This document shows positions 46,675 to 54,837 of a DNA stretch of 64,000 nucleotides, piece after piece. The notes under the pieces are model-generated. The model was not told the DNA's origin. It ran no database searches and saw only the letters and a program-made list of their open reading frames with translations. Numbering within the stretch: position 1 is the stretch's first letter; every line of letters starts with the position of its first letter. A program made the translations under genes and the position numbers. Source of the DNA: Chitinophaga sp. H8 (GTDB lineage Bacteria > Bacteroidota > Bacteroidia > Chitinophagales > Chitinophagaceae); NCBI RefSeq assembly GCF_040567655.1, contig NZ_JBEXAC010000002.1:1550001-1614000 (forward strand), written 5' to 3'.

Positions 46675-46705
46675 ATGGGAGCCTGCGCTGGGGAAAAAGC
46701 GGTCA

Positions 46706-46739
46706 GCCTTTAGCTATTAGCTGTTAGCCTAATGCAGCG
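46706..46739 (-). repeat. 34-bp heptad-type repeat, copy 1 (inverted)
   Basis: Read leftward it begins CGCTGCATTAGGCTAA, then C, then AGCTAATAGCTAAAGGC. It is identical to copies at 47046-47079 and 52446-52479 except at base 17. Together with the copy at 47046 it forms an inverted pair around about 300 bases without a gene. Confidence 0.8.
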
Positions 46740-46812
46740 GGTATGTAAACTTTAATCCGGATTATTTAACATGGGTGTAAACCTATTTTAGGACGAGTCA
46801 CCCTATGCTTGA

Positions 46813-46878
46813 AGCATAGTTAAAGCATAGTTAAAGCATGGTTAAAGCATAGATAGAGTATGAATAGAGCATAAAAGG
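46813..46878. repeat. 11-bp tandem repeat, about six copies
   Basis: AGCATAGTTAA is repeated with an 11-bp period: two exact copies, one with one change (AGCATGGTTAA), then three increasingly changed copies (AGCATAGATAG, AGTATGAATAG, AGCATAAAAGG). It lies inside the gap between module 3 and the asparaginase gene. Confidence 0.8.
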
Positions 46879-46967
46879 CTATGAAATGGGTTTAACAAAA
46901 CCATCCTGTGGGGCAAAATTACCACACAGGCAACAGATCATTAGCATATAACTATCATTGAACCATC

Positions 46968-47020
46968 CGCTGCATTGAGCTAACAGCTAACAGCTAACAG
47001 CTAAAGTCTAATAGCTATTA
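46968..47020 (+). repeat. heptad-type repeat with tandem AGCTAAC units
   Basis: Begins CGCTGCATTG like the 34-bp unit, then runs AGCTAAC three times, AGCTAAA, and TAATAGCTATTATT. GCT recurs every 7 bases. It is a diverged and expanded member of the same family. Confidence 0.7.
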
Positions 47021-47045
47021 TTACCACACATATAAGCCAATCACT

Positions 47046-47079
47046 CGCTGCATTAGGCTAAAAGCTAATAGCTAAAGGC
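47046..47079 (+). repeat. 34-bp heptad-type repeat, copy 2
   Basis: CGCTGCATTAGGCTAA, then A, then AGCTAATAGCTAAAGGC. Further heptads (TAACAGCTAATAATTAATAG) continue into the 3' end of the asparaginase gene, so its last codons are derived from the repeat. Confidence 0.8.
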
Positions 47080-47092
47080 TAACAGCTAATAA

Positions 47093-48124
47093 TTAATAGC
47101 TATTAGCCGGCGTCAGTTCTCCCCTCAATGAAGTTTCGATTAACAGTTTGGTTTCTTCCAGCGGCAGGTTCAGACCAAGTACAAACATGAGTTTGGTAAT
47201 GGCTGCTTCAAAGGTCATATCATGACCGCTGATAACACCTATTTTTTGCAGGTGCTGGCTGGTTTCATATTTCCCTAGTTCTACAGATCCACCATCGCAC
47301 TGGGTGATGTCTACGATGATAGCCCCATTGTCTATCACTTTTTTGAGGCTTTCCACAAACCAGGACTGTGTGGTCGTATTACCACTGCCAAAGGTTTCCA
47401 GGAGCACTCCTTTCAGACCGGGTACACCCAGGGTGGCTTCTACTGCTTTACGGGTAATACCGGGGAATATTTTAAGTACAGTAACATTGGTTTCCAGTTC
47501 TTTATGCACCTTCAGCGGCTGCTCCGGAGAAGGCAGTACATACTGGTTCTTATATTTTATTTCAATGCCGGCCTCTGCCAGCGCAGGATAGTTCATGGAG
47601 TAAAAGGCTTCAAACTTTTCCGCATTGTATTTCTTGGAGCGGTTGCCACGGAACAGGGAAAAATCAAAGTAAATACATACTTCCGGAACCATTACTGTCC
47701 CGTTATGACGGGTTGCAGCAATTTCCATTGCGGTGATGATATTCTCCTTGGCATCCGTCCGTATCTTGCCAATAGGCAACTGGGAGCCGGTAAGAATAAC
47801 TGGTTTGGAAAGGTTTTCCAGCATAAAGCTGAGGGCAGAAGCCGTAAAGGACATGGTATCAGAACCATGAAGAATCACAAATCCATCATAGCGGTCGTAC
47901 CGGTCTTCAATGATACTGGCCAGCTCTACCCATATTTCCGGTTGCATGTCTGACGAATCTATGGGAGGATTAAACGCATATACGTAGAAGTCAATTCCCA
48001 TCCGGTATAGTTCCGGTAAATTATTCCTGATCTCATTAAATCCTATCGGACGTAGCGCTTTAGTCTTATCATCATAGATCATACCTACCGTACCGCCCGT
48101 GTAAATGATTAAAATCTTACTCAT
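47093..48124 (-). CDS. ansA: type I (cytoplasmic) L-asparaginase
   Basis: L-asparaginase of 343 residues that hydrolyses asparagine to aspartate and ammonia. The start ATG at 48124 gives MSKILIIYTGGTVGM with the nucleophile Thr12. The second active-site block HGSDTMSFTASALSF has Ser88, Asp89 and Thr90; canonical enzymes read HGTDTM here, a mild change. The lack of a signal peptide and the length point to the cytoplasmic type. It follows tatD by 41 bases and is probably cotranscribed. Its final residues (ANSY) and stop lie within a heptad-type intergenic repeat. Confidence 0.93.
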   Translation of the reverse strand: MSKILIIYTGGTVGMIYDDKTKALRPIGFNEIRNNLPELYRMGIDFYVYAFNPPIDSSDMQPEIWVELASIIEDRYDRYDGFVILHGSDTMSFTASALSFMLENLSKPVILTGSQLPIGKIRTDAKENIITAMEIAATRHNGTVMVPEVCIYFDFSLFRGNRSKKYNAEKFEAFYSMNYPALAEAGIEIKYKNQYVLPSPEQPLKVHKELETNVTVLKIFPGITRKAVEATLGVPGLKGVLLETFGSGNTTTQSWFVESLKKVIDNGAIIVDITQCDGGSVELGKYETSQHLQKIGVISGHDMTFEAAITKLMFVLGLNLPLEETKLLIETSLRGELTPANSY

Positions 48125-48165
48125 TCTGTTGGTGCCAATTGCCTGCAAAGGTATCTACTAAACAC

Positions 48166-48936
48166 TTAGAGCATTTTAAATAATTTGAGCGCATTGGTTG
48201 TTGTAATAGCGGCTACGTCGGCAATTTTTAGATTTTTTATATCAGCCACCTTTTCACCCACCAGTGGGATATAGGCACTTTCATTGCGTTTTCCCCTGTA
48301 TGGAACCGGGGCCAGATAAGGTGCATCTGTTTCCAGTAGGATATGTTCCAGGGGGATTTGCTCCACAATTTTATCCAGCCCCGACTTCTTGAAAGTCACT
48401 ACACCGCCTATGCCCAGGTAAAAACCCAGGTCAATAACTTCCTGGGCTTCTTGCAATGTTCCGGAAAAACAATGAAAAACCCCTGTAAGACTGCCATCCT
48501 GAAGCGCTTTTACCTCATCTATACACTGGCGGGTAGATTCCCGGCTATGAATGGCTACCGGCAGCTGGTAGGTTTTGGCCAGCTGTAACTGCTCCCGGAA
48601 GGCTTCGTATTGCTGCTCCCGGAACGTGGTATCCCAGTAAAAATCCAGTCCTATTTCCCCGATGGCATGAAAGGGGCGCTTGGCCAGCCACGCTTTTACA
48701 GTGGCCATTTCCTCAGCTACATTTTCCTTGACATAACAGGGATGAAGCCCCATCATGGCAAAACAATGCCCAGGGTATTGGTTTTCAAGCTCCAACATGC
48801 CAGGAATGGCCTGCTGGTCTATGTTGGGTAAGAATATTTTGTCAACACCCGCTGCCAACGCACGTTCTACCATTGCTGCCCTGTCCTCGGAAAACTCTTC
48901 CCCGTATAAATGAGCATGGGTATCTATCCAATACAT
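48166..48936 (-). CDS. TatD family metal-dependent hydrolase
   Basis: A 256-residue TIM-barrel metal hydrolase of the TatD DNase group. Metal ligands and motifs are in order: DTHAHLYGEEF (His7, His9), GEIGLDFYWD, VAIHSRES, GVFHCFSGTLQEA and LETDAPYLAP. The group cuts DNA ends or processes D-aminoacyl-type substrates; the E. coli proteins are DNases with 3'-5' activity. All ligands are present and the length is standard. It is the first gene of a tatD-ansA pair. Confidence 0.94.
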   Translation of the reverse strand: MYWIDTHAHLYGEEFSEDRAAMVERALAAGVDKIFLPNIDQQAIPGMLELENQYPGHCFAMMGLHPCYVKENVAEEMATVKAWLAKRPFHAIGEIGLDFYWDTTFREQQYEAFREQLQLAKTYQLPVAIHSRESTRQCIDEVKALQDGSLTGVFHCFSGTLQEAQEVIDLGFYLGIGGVVTFKKSGLDKIVEQIPLEHILLETDAPYLAPVPYRGKRNESAYIPLVGEKVADIKNLKIADVAAITTTNALKLFKML

Positions 48937-48946
48937 AATATTTTTA

Positions 48947-48974
48947 TTGAAAGTGTTAAAATTTATTAGATTTG
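48947..48974 (+). promoter_or_regulatory. possible promoter of the lipoprotein gene
   Basis: TTG at 48947-48949 and TAGATTTG at 48967-48974 with a 17-nt spacer, slightly short for the consensus. The leader would be about 70 nt. Confidence 0.4.
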
Positions 48975-49052
48975 TAAAAATTATAATACCAAGGCTTTGC
49001 CCTCCCGCAAAGGTAAAGTCAGAAAAACCTATTTGCTAAAAAAAACTATACT

Positions 49053-49889
49053 ATGAGAAGCTACTTTAGTACTAACCGTGTCCTTGCTGCTGCTATTCTG
49101 GGCATAGCAGTAATCACGCTTTTCTTTGCCTGCAAAAAAGATAATAATGGGGATGATGCGCCTGTGATAGACGAACAGGATAATATCACCATTGCTGCTG
49201 CCGCTCATGAAGGGGCGTCCGATGCGTTGTACAATGATCTGTTTGAAACAGCGGCCGGCGTGATTGCAACAGAAGGCCTGGAAGCCAGAACTTCCGAAAC
49301 GGGCATATGCGTTCCTTCCATCATGATTGATAATGTGGCTCCCAACGTATGGCCTAAGACGATAAAGATTGACTTTGGTACTGCCTGTGCGGATAATCAT
49401 GGACGGGTACGCAGCGGGATACTATGGGTAAAACTTTCCAGCCCTTTGACCCAGCAAAATGCTAAGGTGGTGATCCGGTTAGACAACTACAAAGTGAATG
49501 ATATTAAAATTGAAGGGATAGACAGCATCACGAATCTTTCCGGTACCGCCGGCAAATTTAAATACAGTACTGTCATCACCGGTGGTAAGGTAACAAGAGA
49601 TACCATCAGCTGGAACTACAGCTGCGATAAAACAATTACAAGGGAGGAAGCAGGTGTTTACAGCGTAGAAGGTACGGCTACACTTTCTTACCCTAATGGT
49701 AATGTTGCAAAGGTGACTACGATAGCTCCGCTCATTAAAAGCCTCAGCTGCGCCTGGATAGAAAAAGGGCAGGCAAAAATAGAACTGAACAACCGTACCG
49801 GTATTATTGATTATGGTAATGGGGTATGCGATAGCCTGGCTTCCATTACAGTGGGCGATAAACACAAAGAGATAAAACTACCGAGATAA
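49053..49889 (+). CDS. lipoprotein of unknown function
   Basis: A 278-residue predicted lipoprotein with lipobox Cys27 (AVITLFFACKKDNNGDD) followed by the acidic stretch that often directs Bacteroidota lipoproteins to the surface. The mature part is rich in beta strands with two pairs of well-spaced cysteines (ICVPSI/TACADN and NYSCDK/LSCAWI, plus VCDSL). I recognise no domain. Related unnamed lipoproteins are common in Chitinophagaceae as far as I know, but no function is attached. It is a single gene with its own terminator. Confidence 0.75.
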   Translation: MRSYFSTNRVLAAAILGIAVITLFFACKKDNNGDDAPVIDEQDNITIAAAAHEGASDALYNDLFETAAGVIATEGLEARTSETGICVPSIMIDNVAPNVWPKTIKIDFGTACADNHGRVRSGILWVKLSSPLTQQNAKVVIRLDNYKVNDIKIEGIDSITNLSGTAGKFKYSTVITGGKVTRDTISWNYSCDKTITREEAGVYSVEGTATLSYPNGNVAKVTTIAPLIKSLSCAWIEKGQAKIELNNRTGIIDYGNGVCDSLASITVGDKHKEIKLPR

Positions 49890-49930
49890 TTTCAGCTGAT
49901 TCAACCTAACCTGTCTATACCTGCTGATAA

Positions 49931-49963
49931 AATAAGCCACTGGCAATATGCTGGTGGCTTATT
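49931..49963. terminator. bidirectional terminator
   Basis: AATAAGCCAC / GTGGCTTATT, a perfect 10-bp stem with a 13-nt loop, lies between the convergent lipoprotein and deacetylase genes and is T-rich on both sides. Confidence 0.7.
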
Positions 49964-49980
49964 GTTTAAAAATAATGTAA

Positions 49981-50607
49981 TCAGGAAGGTATCGCCAGCA
50001 TTTCCAGCTTTTGTTTTTTGCAGTATTCCAGTACCCTGGGCAGTGCATAAGACAGACGGTCCCATGCTTTGGTACTGTCGTGAAACACCACAATGGACCC
50101 CGGTTGCATTTTGAATACCACATTCTGTACACAGGTATCACCGGTAATGCCCGGATCAAAATCACCACTCAGCACATCCCACATAATTATTTTAGTACCA
50201 GGCATGCTGGATTTCAGGTGTTTGATCTGGAAAGGCGTGATCCGCCCATATGGCGGACGGAAAAGAGGTGAATGAATGTATTGCTGTGCGGTGGTTATGT
50301 TTTCCAGATATTTATCAGTACTTGTTTTCCAGCCGTTCAGGTGATTATGTGTATGATTGCCTACGGTATGTCCCTCCTGCAAAATCTGCTGATAGATTTC
50401 AGGGTATTCCACTACGTTCTTACCAATACAAAAAAAGGTGGCTTTTGCCTCATACTTTTTTAATTGCTCCAGGACAAAGGGAGTAGCCGTAGGATGAGGG
50501 CCGTCATCAAATGTCAGGTATACTGCATTGCTGGCCGGAGAAAAGTTCCAGATACAACTTTTATACATGGCTTTGAGGATACCCGGCGTTTTTGTAAGAT
50601 AGAACAT
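49981..50607 (-). CDS. polysaccharide deacetylase (NodB homology domain)
   Basis: A 208-residue carbohydrate esterase family 4 protein that removes N-acetyl groups from peptidoglycan, chitin-type or other glycans. NodB motifs are complete: TFDDGPHPTA (catalytic base and metal Asp), HTHNHLNGW (metal His pair), RPPYGRITP, the DVLSGDFDPGI segment and IVVFHDSTKAW. There is no clear signal peptide: the N-terminus MFYLTKTPGILKAMYKS is only weakly hydrophobic, so its location is open. Its start lies 9 bases from a heptad repeat array. Confidence 0.92.
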   Translation of the reverse strand: MFYLTKTPGILKAMYKSCIWNFSPASNAVYLTFDDGPHPTATPFVLEQLKKYEAKATFFCIGKNVVEYPEIYQQILQEGHTVGNHTHNHLNGWKTSTDKYLENITTAQQYIHSPLFRPPYGRITPFQIKHLKSSMPGTKIIMWDVLSGDFDPGITGDTCVQNVVFKMQPGSIVVFHDSTKAWDRLSYALPRVLEYCKKQKLEMLAIPS

Positions 50608-50616
50608 AAGTGGCTG

Positions 50617-50680
50617 TTTAGCTTTTAGCTTTTAGCTTTTAGCTTTTAGCTTTTAGCTTTTAGCTTTTAGCTTTTAGCTT
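50617..50680. repeat. TTTAGCT tandem array, nine copies
   Basis: Nine exact copies of the heptamer TTTAGCT plus one base. This is the purest array of the 7-bp-period repeat family in the window. Exact repeats suggest recent expansion and likely length variation between strains. Confidence 0.9.
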
Positions 50681-50757
50681 GGAAAAGACATTTATAAAGG
50701 TAGGTAAAAAACCTTTATTGACGAAGATGCTTACAGCCGCTGTGTCTGCTGCCCTGC

Positions 50758-50841
50758 GAGGCTCGAGGCTCGAAGCTCGTAGCTCATGGCTCTCAGCTCT
50801 TCTCACGGCTTACAGCGCTCCACACACAGCTAAAAGCTAAT
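50758..50841. repeat. degenerate heptad array upstream of gltX
   Basis: Twelve 7-bp units in one phase: GAGGCTC twice, GAAGCTC, GTAGCTC, ATGGCTC, TCAGCTC, four worn units, then AGCTAAA and AGCTAAT. The array ends 5 bases before the TACCTTTG box of gltX. Confidence 0.75.
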
Positions 50842-50846
50842 TTTCT

Positions 50847-50854
50847 TACCTTTG
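50847..50854 (+). promoter_or_regulatory. -7 box of gltX
   Basis: TACCTTTG matches TAnnTTTG and ends 6 bases before the start codon, so transcription would begin at or next to the ATG (leaderless or nearly so). No -33 match is present; the expected place is filled by heptad repeats. The same arrangement is seen at glnS. Confidence 0.45.
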
Positions 50855-50860
50855 CCGCCT

Positions 50861-52393
50861 ATGAAAGATAAAAAGGTAAGAGTACGTTTTGCACCTAGTC
50901 CTACAGGAGGTCTTCACCTGGGAGGGGTACGTACCGTTTTGTTCAATTATTTGTTTGCCAGACAGCATAAAGGTGATTTTGTGCTGCGGATAGAAGATAC
51001 AGATCAAACCCGTTACGTACCTGGTGCGGAAGAATATATCATGGAGTGTTTGCGTTGGTGCGGCCTTAATCCGGACGAAAGCCCGAATGTAGGAGGACCG
51101 TATGGTCCTTACCGCCAAAGTGAGCGAAAACCTTTGTACCGCCAGTATGCAGAACAGCTGGTAGCATCCGGCCATGCTTATTACGCATTTGATACACCGG
51201 AAGAACTGGAGTCTATGCGGGAAAGGCTGAAGTCGGCTGAAAACCCTGCTCCCCAATACAACCATGTGGTAAGAGCGCAGATGCGCAACTCCCTGAGTAT
51301 GCCTGATGCGGAAGTACAGGAACTCCTGGTCAAAAATACCCCCCATGTGATCCGTATTAAGATGCCTGTGGGTGAAGAGGTGGCTTTTACGGATATGGTA
51401 AGAGGGCATGTTTCCTTCCATGCAGGTATGGTAGATGATAAAGTGCTGCTGAAAGCGGATGGGATGCCTACCTATCACCTGGCTGTAGTGGTAGATGATT
51501 ATTTAATGAAGATCACCCATGCTTTCCGTGGGGAAGAATGGCTGCCCTCTGCGCCGGTACATATTTTATTGTGGATATACCTGGGATGGGAAGCTCACAT
51601 GCCCCAATGGGCGCATCTGCCGCTGATCTTAAAACCGGATGGTAACGGAAAGCTGAGCAAACGCGATGGAGACCGTTTAGGCTTCCCGGTATATGCGATG
51701 AACTGGGCAGATCCAAAAACAGGTGAATTAACTAAGGGGTTCCGGGAAATAGGATTTTTGCCGGAAGCGTTCATCAATATGCTGGCAGTACTGGGCTGGA
51801 ACGATGGTACCGAACAGGAAATATTTTCACTGGATGAACTGGTGGAAAAATTCTCTATGGAACGGGTGCATAAAGCAGGTGCCAAATTTGATTTTGAAAA
51901 AGCAAAATGGTTCAATCACCAATACCTGGTAAAGAAAGACAATGATGCACTGGCACAGTTGTTCTTACCGGTACTACAGGAAAAAAATATTGTGGCGGAT
52001 CCGGCTTATGTAGCTACAGTAGCAGGACTGGTGAAAGAACGTTGTCATTTCATCAACGAAATCTGGGACCATGGGTTCTTCTTCTTCGAGGAGCCGCAAA
52101 GCTATGATGTAGCTGCCGTGAAGCCTAAATGGACACCGGAGAAAGCACAGTTCTTCACAGCATGGGGAGCGCAGCTGGATGCTTTGTCCGCATTCACCGC
52201 AGTGGAACTGGAAGCCAGCTTCAAAGCACTGGCTGCTGAAAAAGGGATCAAGATGGGAGAGCTACAGCTACCCTTCCGCATCATGTTATGTGGTGGTAAG
52301 TTTGGCCCCCCGGTGTTTGATATTGCTGCTACCTTAGGTAAGGCTGCAACACAAGAACGCATTAAAAAAGGACTGGAAGCATTCGCAGAATAA
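50861..52393 (+). CDS. gltX: glutamate--tRNA ligase
   Basis: Class I glutamyl-tRNA synthetase of 510 residues, charging tRNA-Glu in the cytoplasm. The HIGH-type motif is in APSPTGGLHLGGVRTVLFN and the KMSKS-type motif is KLSKR at 264-268. I chose the ATG at 50861 (MKDKKVRVRFAPSPTGG), which fits the family N-terminus and the position of the -7 box. Because glnS is present too, this enzyme is expected to be discriminating, with no need for transamidation; that is an inference. Confidence 0.97.
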   Translation: MKDKKVRVRFAPSPTGGLHLGGVRTVLFNYLFARQHKGDFVLRIEDTDQTRYVPGAEEYIMECLRWCGLNPDESPNVGGPYGPYRQSERKPLYRQYAEQLVASGHAYYAFDTPEELESMRERLKSAENPAPQYNHVVRAQMRNSLSMPDAEVQELLVKNTPHVIRIKMPVGEEVAFTDMVRGHVSFHAGMVDDKVLLKADGMPTYHLAVVVDDYLMKITHAFRGEEWLPSAPVHILLWIYLGWEAHMPQWAHLPLILKPDGNGKLSKRDGDRLGFPVYAMNWADPKTGELTKGFREIGFLPEAFINMLAVLGWNDGTEQEIFSLDELVEKFSMERVHKAGAKFDFEKAKWFNHQYLVKKDNDALAQLFLPVLQEKNIVADPAYVATVAGLVKERCHFINEIWDHGFFFFEEPQSYDVAAVKPKWTPEKAQFFTAWGAQLDALSAFTAVELEASFKALAAEKGIKMGELQLPFRIMLCGGKFGPPVFDIAATLGKAATQERIKKGLEAFAE

Positions 52394-52445
52394 CGTAACG
52401 GTTTTGTGTGCCCTCAGCCACATTTATACATTTATAACCTTAATT

Positions 52446-52479
52446 CGCTGCATTAGGCTAAGAGCTAATAGCTAAAGGC
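52446..52479 (+). repeat. 34-bp heptad-type repeat, copy 3
   Basis: CGCTGCATTAGGCTAA, then G, then AGCTAATAGCTAAAGGC, with an extra TAACAGCTTA heptad. It lies between gltX and the bidirectional terminator, more than 5 kb from copies 1 and 2. Confidence 0.8.
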
Positions 52480-52489
52480 TAACAGCTTA

Positions 52490-52533
52490 AAAACCCAAAG
52501 GGGGTTCCAGCAATGGAACCCCCTTTGGGTTTT
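52490..52533. terminator. bidirectional terminator between gltX and glnS
   Basis: A perfect 19-bp stem (AAAACCCAAAGGGGGTTCC and its complement) with a 6-nt loop AGCAAT; A and T runs on both sides serve both convergent genes. Confidence 0.9.
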
Positions 52534-52534
52534 A

Positions 52535-54211
52535 TTATCTTCCTTTGGAAGTTTCCTTAGCCCAGGCATCCTTTAAGGTAACTGTACGGTTAAATACAAT
52601 CTTATCATTGCTGGAATCCGGATCTACCGTGAAATATCCTTTGCGCAGGAACTGGAAGCGGTCACCTGGCTTGGCTTGCAGCAGGCTCGGCTCAATGTAA
52701 GCCTTCTCAACTATATGCAAAGAGTCAGGGTTGATATACGCTTTAAAATCGCCCTCTTCATTGCTGGGGTTTTCCGCCTTAAACAGCCGGTCGTATAAGC
52801 GCACTTCGGCAGTAGCAGCATGTGCCACGCTTACCCAGTGCAGGGTGCCTTTTACATTGATACCACTGGTATCTGCACTGCTCTTGCTCTCCGGAATATA
52901 ACTGCAATAAATAGTAGTTACCTGTCCGTTGGCATCCTTTTCAAAGCTATCGCATTTAACGATATAGGCATGTTTCAAACGCACCATCAGACCTGGTCCT
53001 AAACGGAAGAACTTCTTAGGTGGGTTCTCCATAAAATCTTCCCGCTCTATATACAGGGTATTGCTGAACGGGAGGGTACGATGACCTGCACTGGCATCTT
53101 CCGGATTATTTTCGGAGATCAGTTCTTCGGTCTTACCTTCCGGATAGTTGGTGATCACCAGTTTTACCGGATCCAGTACCGCCATTACCCGGTTGGCCGT
53201 TTTATTCAGTTCCTCCCGGATACAGAATTCCAGCAGACTCAGGTCTATCATCAGATTATCCCTTTTCTGTACACCGGTACGTTCTTCGCAAAGCGTACGT
53301 ATGCTGGTAGCAGTATATCCACGGCGGCGTAATCCACTGAGCGTAGGCATACGGGGGTCATCCCAGCCATTTACAAAACCTTCTTCTACCAGTTGTTTCA
53401 GCTTACGTTTGCTCATTACCGTATAGGTAAGATTAAAGCGGGCAAATTCATACTGACGGGATGGGAAGATCCCCAATTGCTCAATGAACCAGTCGTATAG
53501 CGGACGGTGAGGTATAAACTCCAGTGTACATACGGAGTGTGTGATCTGTTCAATACTATCACTTTGCCCGTGCGCAAAATCATACATAGGGTAAATGCAC
53601 CACTTGTTACCGGTACGGTGATGAGGGGCATGTTTAATGCGGTACATCAACGGGTCACGCAGGTGCATATTGGGAGATGCCAGGTCCATCTTGGCCCTTA
53701 ACACCTTTTCCCCGTCCTGGAATTCGCCCTTGCGCATACGCTCAAACAGATCGAGGTTCTCTGCTACAGAACGGCTGCGGGCAGGCGTAGGCTTACCCGG
53801 AACGGTAGGAGAACCCTTCATGGTGGCGATCTCTTCAGCAGTAGCATCTTCCACATAAGCCAGCCCTTTTTCTATCAGCTGTACGGCAAAGGCATATAAT
53901 TGGTCAAAATAATCAGAAGCATACAGCTCATTAGCCCACTCAAACCCCAGCCAGCGTATATCAGCCTTGATAGAGTCTACATACTCTGTATCCTCCGTTA
54001 CCGGATTGGTATCGTCAAAGCGCAGGTTGGTTTTACCATTGAACTTATTGGCCAGGCCAAAGTTCAGGCAAATGGATTTGGCATGGCCTATATGCAGATA
54101 ACCATTGGGTTCGGGTGGAAACCGGGTGTGCACCCGCCCGCCATTTACCCCATTGGCTACATCTTCTTCAATGATTTGTTCTATAAAATTGAGAGGTTTC
54201 TCTTCGCTCAT
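52535..54211 (-). CDS. glnS: glutamine--tRNA ligase
   Basis: Class I glutaminyl-tRNA synthetase of 558 residues. The HIGH motif is exact at residues 40-43 ([14 protein letters not shown]) and the KMSKS equivalent is VMSKRK at 265-270. The C-terminal anticodon-binding beta-barrels are complete ([38 protein letters not shown]). It is convergent with gltX. Its leftward -7 box lies at 54237-54244, preceded by a heptad repeat array. Confidence 0.97.
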   Translation of the reverse strand: MSEEKPLNFIEQIIEEDVANGVNGGRVHTRFPPEPNGYLHIGHAKSICLNFGLANKFNGKTNLRFDDTNPVTEDTEYVDSIKADIRWLGFEWANELYASDYFDQLYAFAVQLIEKGLAYVEDATAEEIATMKGSPTVPGKPTPARSRSVAENLDLFERMRKGEFQDGEKVLRAKMDLASPNMHLRDPLMYRIKHAPHHRTGNKWCIYPMYDFAHGQSDSIEQITHSVCTLEFIPHRPLYDWFIEQLGIFPSRQYEFARFNLTYTVMSKRKLKQLVEEGFVNGWDDPRMPTLSGLRRRGYTATSIRTLCEERTGVQKRDNLMIDLSLLEFCIREELNKTANRVMAVLDPVKLVITNYPEGKTEELISENNPEDASAGHRTLPFSNTLYIEREDFMENPPKKFFRLGPGLMVRLKHAYIVKCDSFEKDANGQVTTIYCSYIPESKSSADTSGINVKGTLHWVSVAHAATAEVRLYDRLFKAENPSNEEGDFKAYINPDSLHIVEKAYIEPSLLQAKPGDRFQFLRKGYFTVDPDSSNDKIVFNRTVTLKDAWAKETSKGR

Positions 54212-54236
54212 AAAAAAAATACGTTTTTCAGGACGA

Positions 54237-54244
54237 CAAAGGTA
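54237..54244 (-). promoter_or_regulatory. -7 box of glnS
   Basis: Read leftward TACCTTTG, with CTATTTCT before it, similar to the gltX promoter region. No convincing -33 match. Transcription would start near 54230, about 20 nt before the ATG. Confidence 0.45.
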
Positions 54245-54250
54245 AGAAAT

Positions 54251-54299
54251 AGCTGGAAGCTAACAGCTATTAGGTTTTAGGGGGTGGCTAACAGCTATT
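54251..54299. repeat. heptad array between glnS and the B12-binding protein gene
   Basis: Seven 7-bp units in one phase: AGCTGGA, AGCTAAC, AGCTATT, AGGTTTT, AGGGGGT, GGCTAAC, AGCTATT. It fills most of the divergent control region. Confidence 0.75.
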
Positions 54300-54332
54300 T
54301 CCGTACATTTACAACCTTAACAACAGAATGGT

Positions 54333-54752
54333 ATGGTCAACCCATTAAAACGCCCTGTACGCGTTTTGGTAGCTAAAGTAGGACTGGACGGTCACGATCG
54401 TGGCGCCAAAGTTATTGCATCTGCCCTCCGCGATGCCGGTATGGAAGTGATTTACACCGGCCTGCGCCAGACACCTGAAATGGTGGTAAACGCAGCGCTG
54501 CAGGAAGATGTGGATGCCATCGGCGTCAGTATCCTTTCCGGCGCCCATATGACAGTATTCCCCAAAATTATTACCCTCATGAAAGAAAAGGGTATGAATG
54601 ATGTACTGCTTACCGGAGGCGGCATTATTCCGGAAACAGATATGCAGGAATTGCAGGGAATGGGGGTAGGTACCTTATTCCCGCCCGGTACCCATACGCA
54701 TGATATTGCCAGTTATATCACTGACTGGGTAGCTGCAAACAGGAATTTTTAG
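54333..54752 (+). CDS. cobalamin (B12)-binding domain protein, methylmalonyl-CoA mutase C-terminal type
   Basis: A 139-residue stand-alone B12-binding domain. The cobalt-coordinating signature DGHDRG (residues 19-24, His21), SILSGAH (66-72) and the GGG of [10 protein letters not shown] (95-97) are complete. In two-gene acyl-CoA mutases this chain is the small subunit partnering a separate catalytic chain. That partner gene is not in the window. An enoyl-CoA hydratase lies nearby, but nothing shows they form a pathway. Confidence 0.92.
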   Translation: MVNPLKRPVRVLVAKVGLDGHDRGAKVIASALRDAGMEVIYTGLRQTPEMVVNAALQEDVDAIGVSILSGAHMTVFPKIITLMKEKGMNDVLLTGGGIIPETDMQELQGMGVGTLFPPGTHTHDIASYITDWVAANRNF

Positions 54753-54837
54753 AAAAGAAGGGATACAGCCGTAACATTTTGTCTGCCGGGTCGTCTTTAG
54801 TCTTGATAAGATCAACTACCGTCTAAAAATAACACTT

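Noticed and set aside
46625..47092. Insertion sequence between the two inverted 34-bp repeats
   Set aside because: The enclosed 300 bases have no transposase frame and no target duplication was seen; the repeats belong to a wider intergenic family.
50617..50680. CRISPR array
   Set aside because: The repeats are 7 bp without spacers, and no cas gene is present; this is a simple tandem array.
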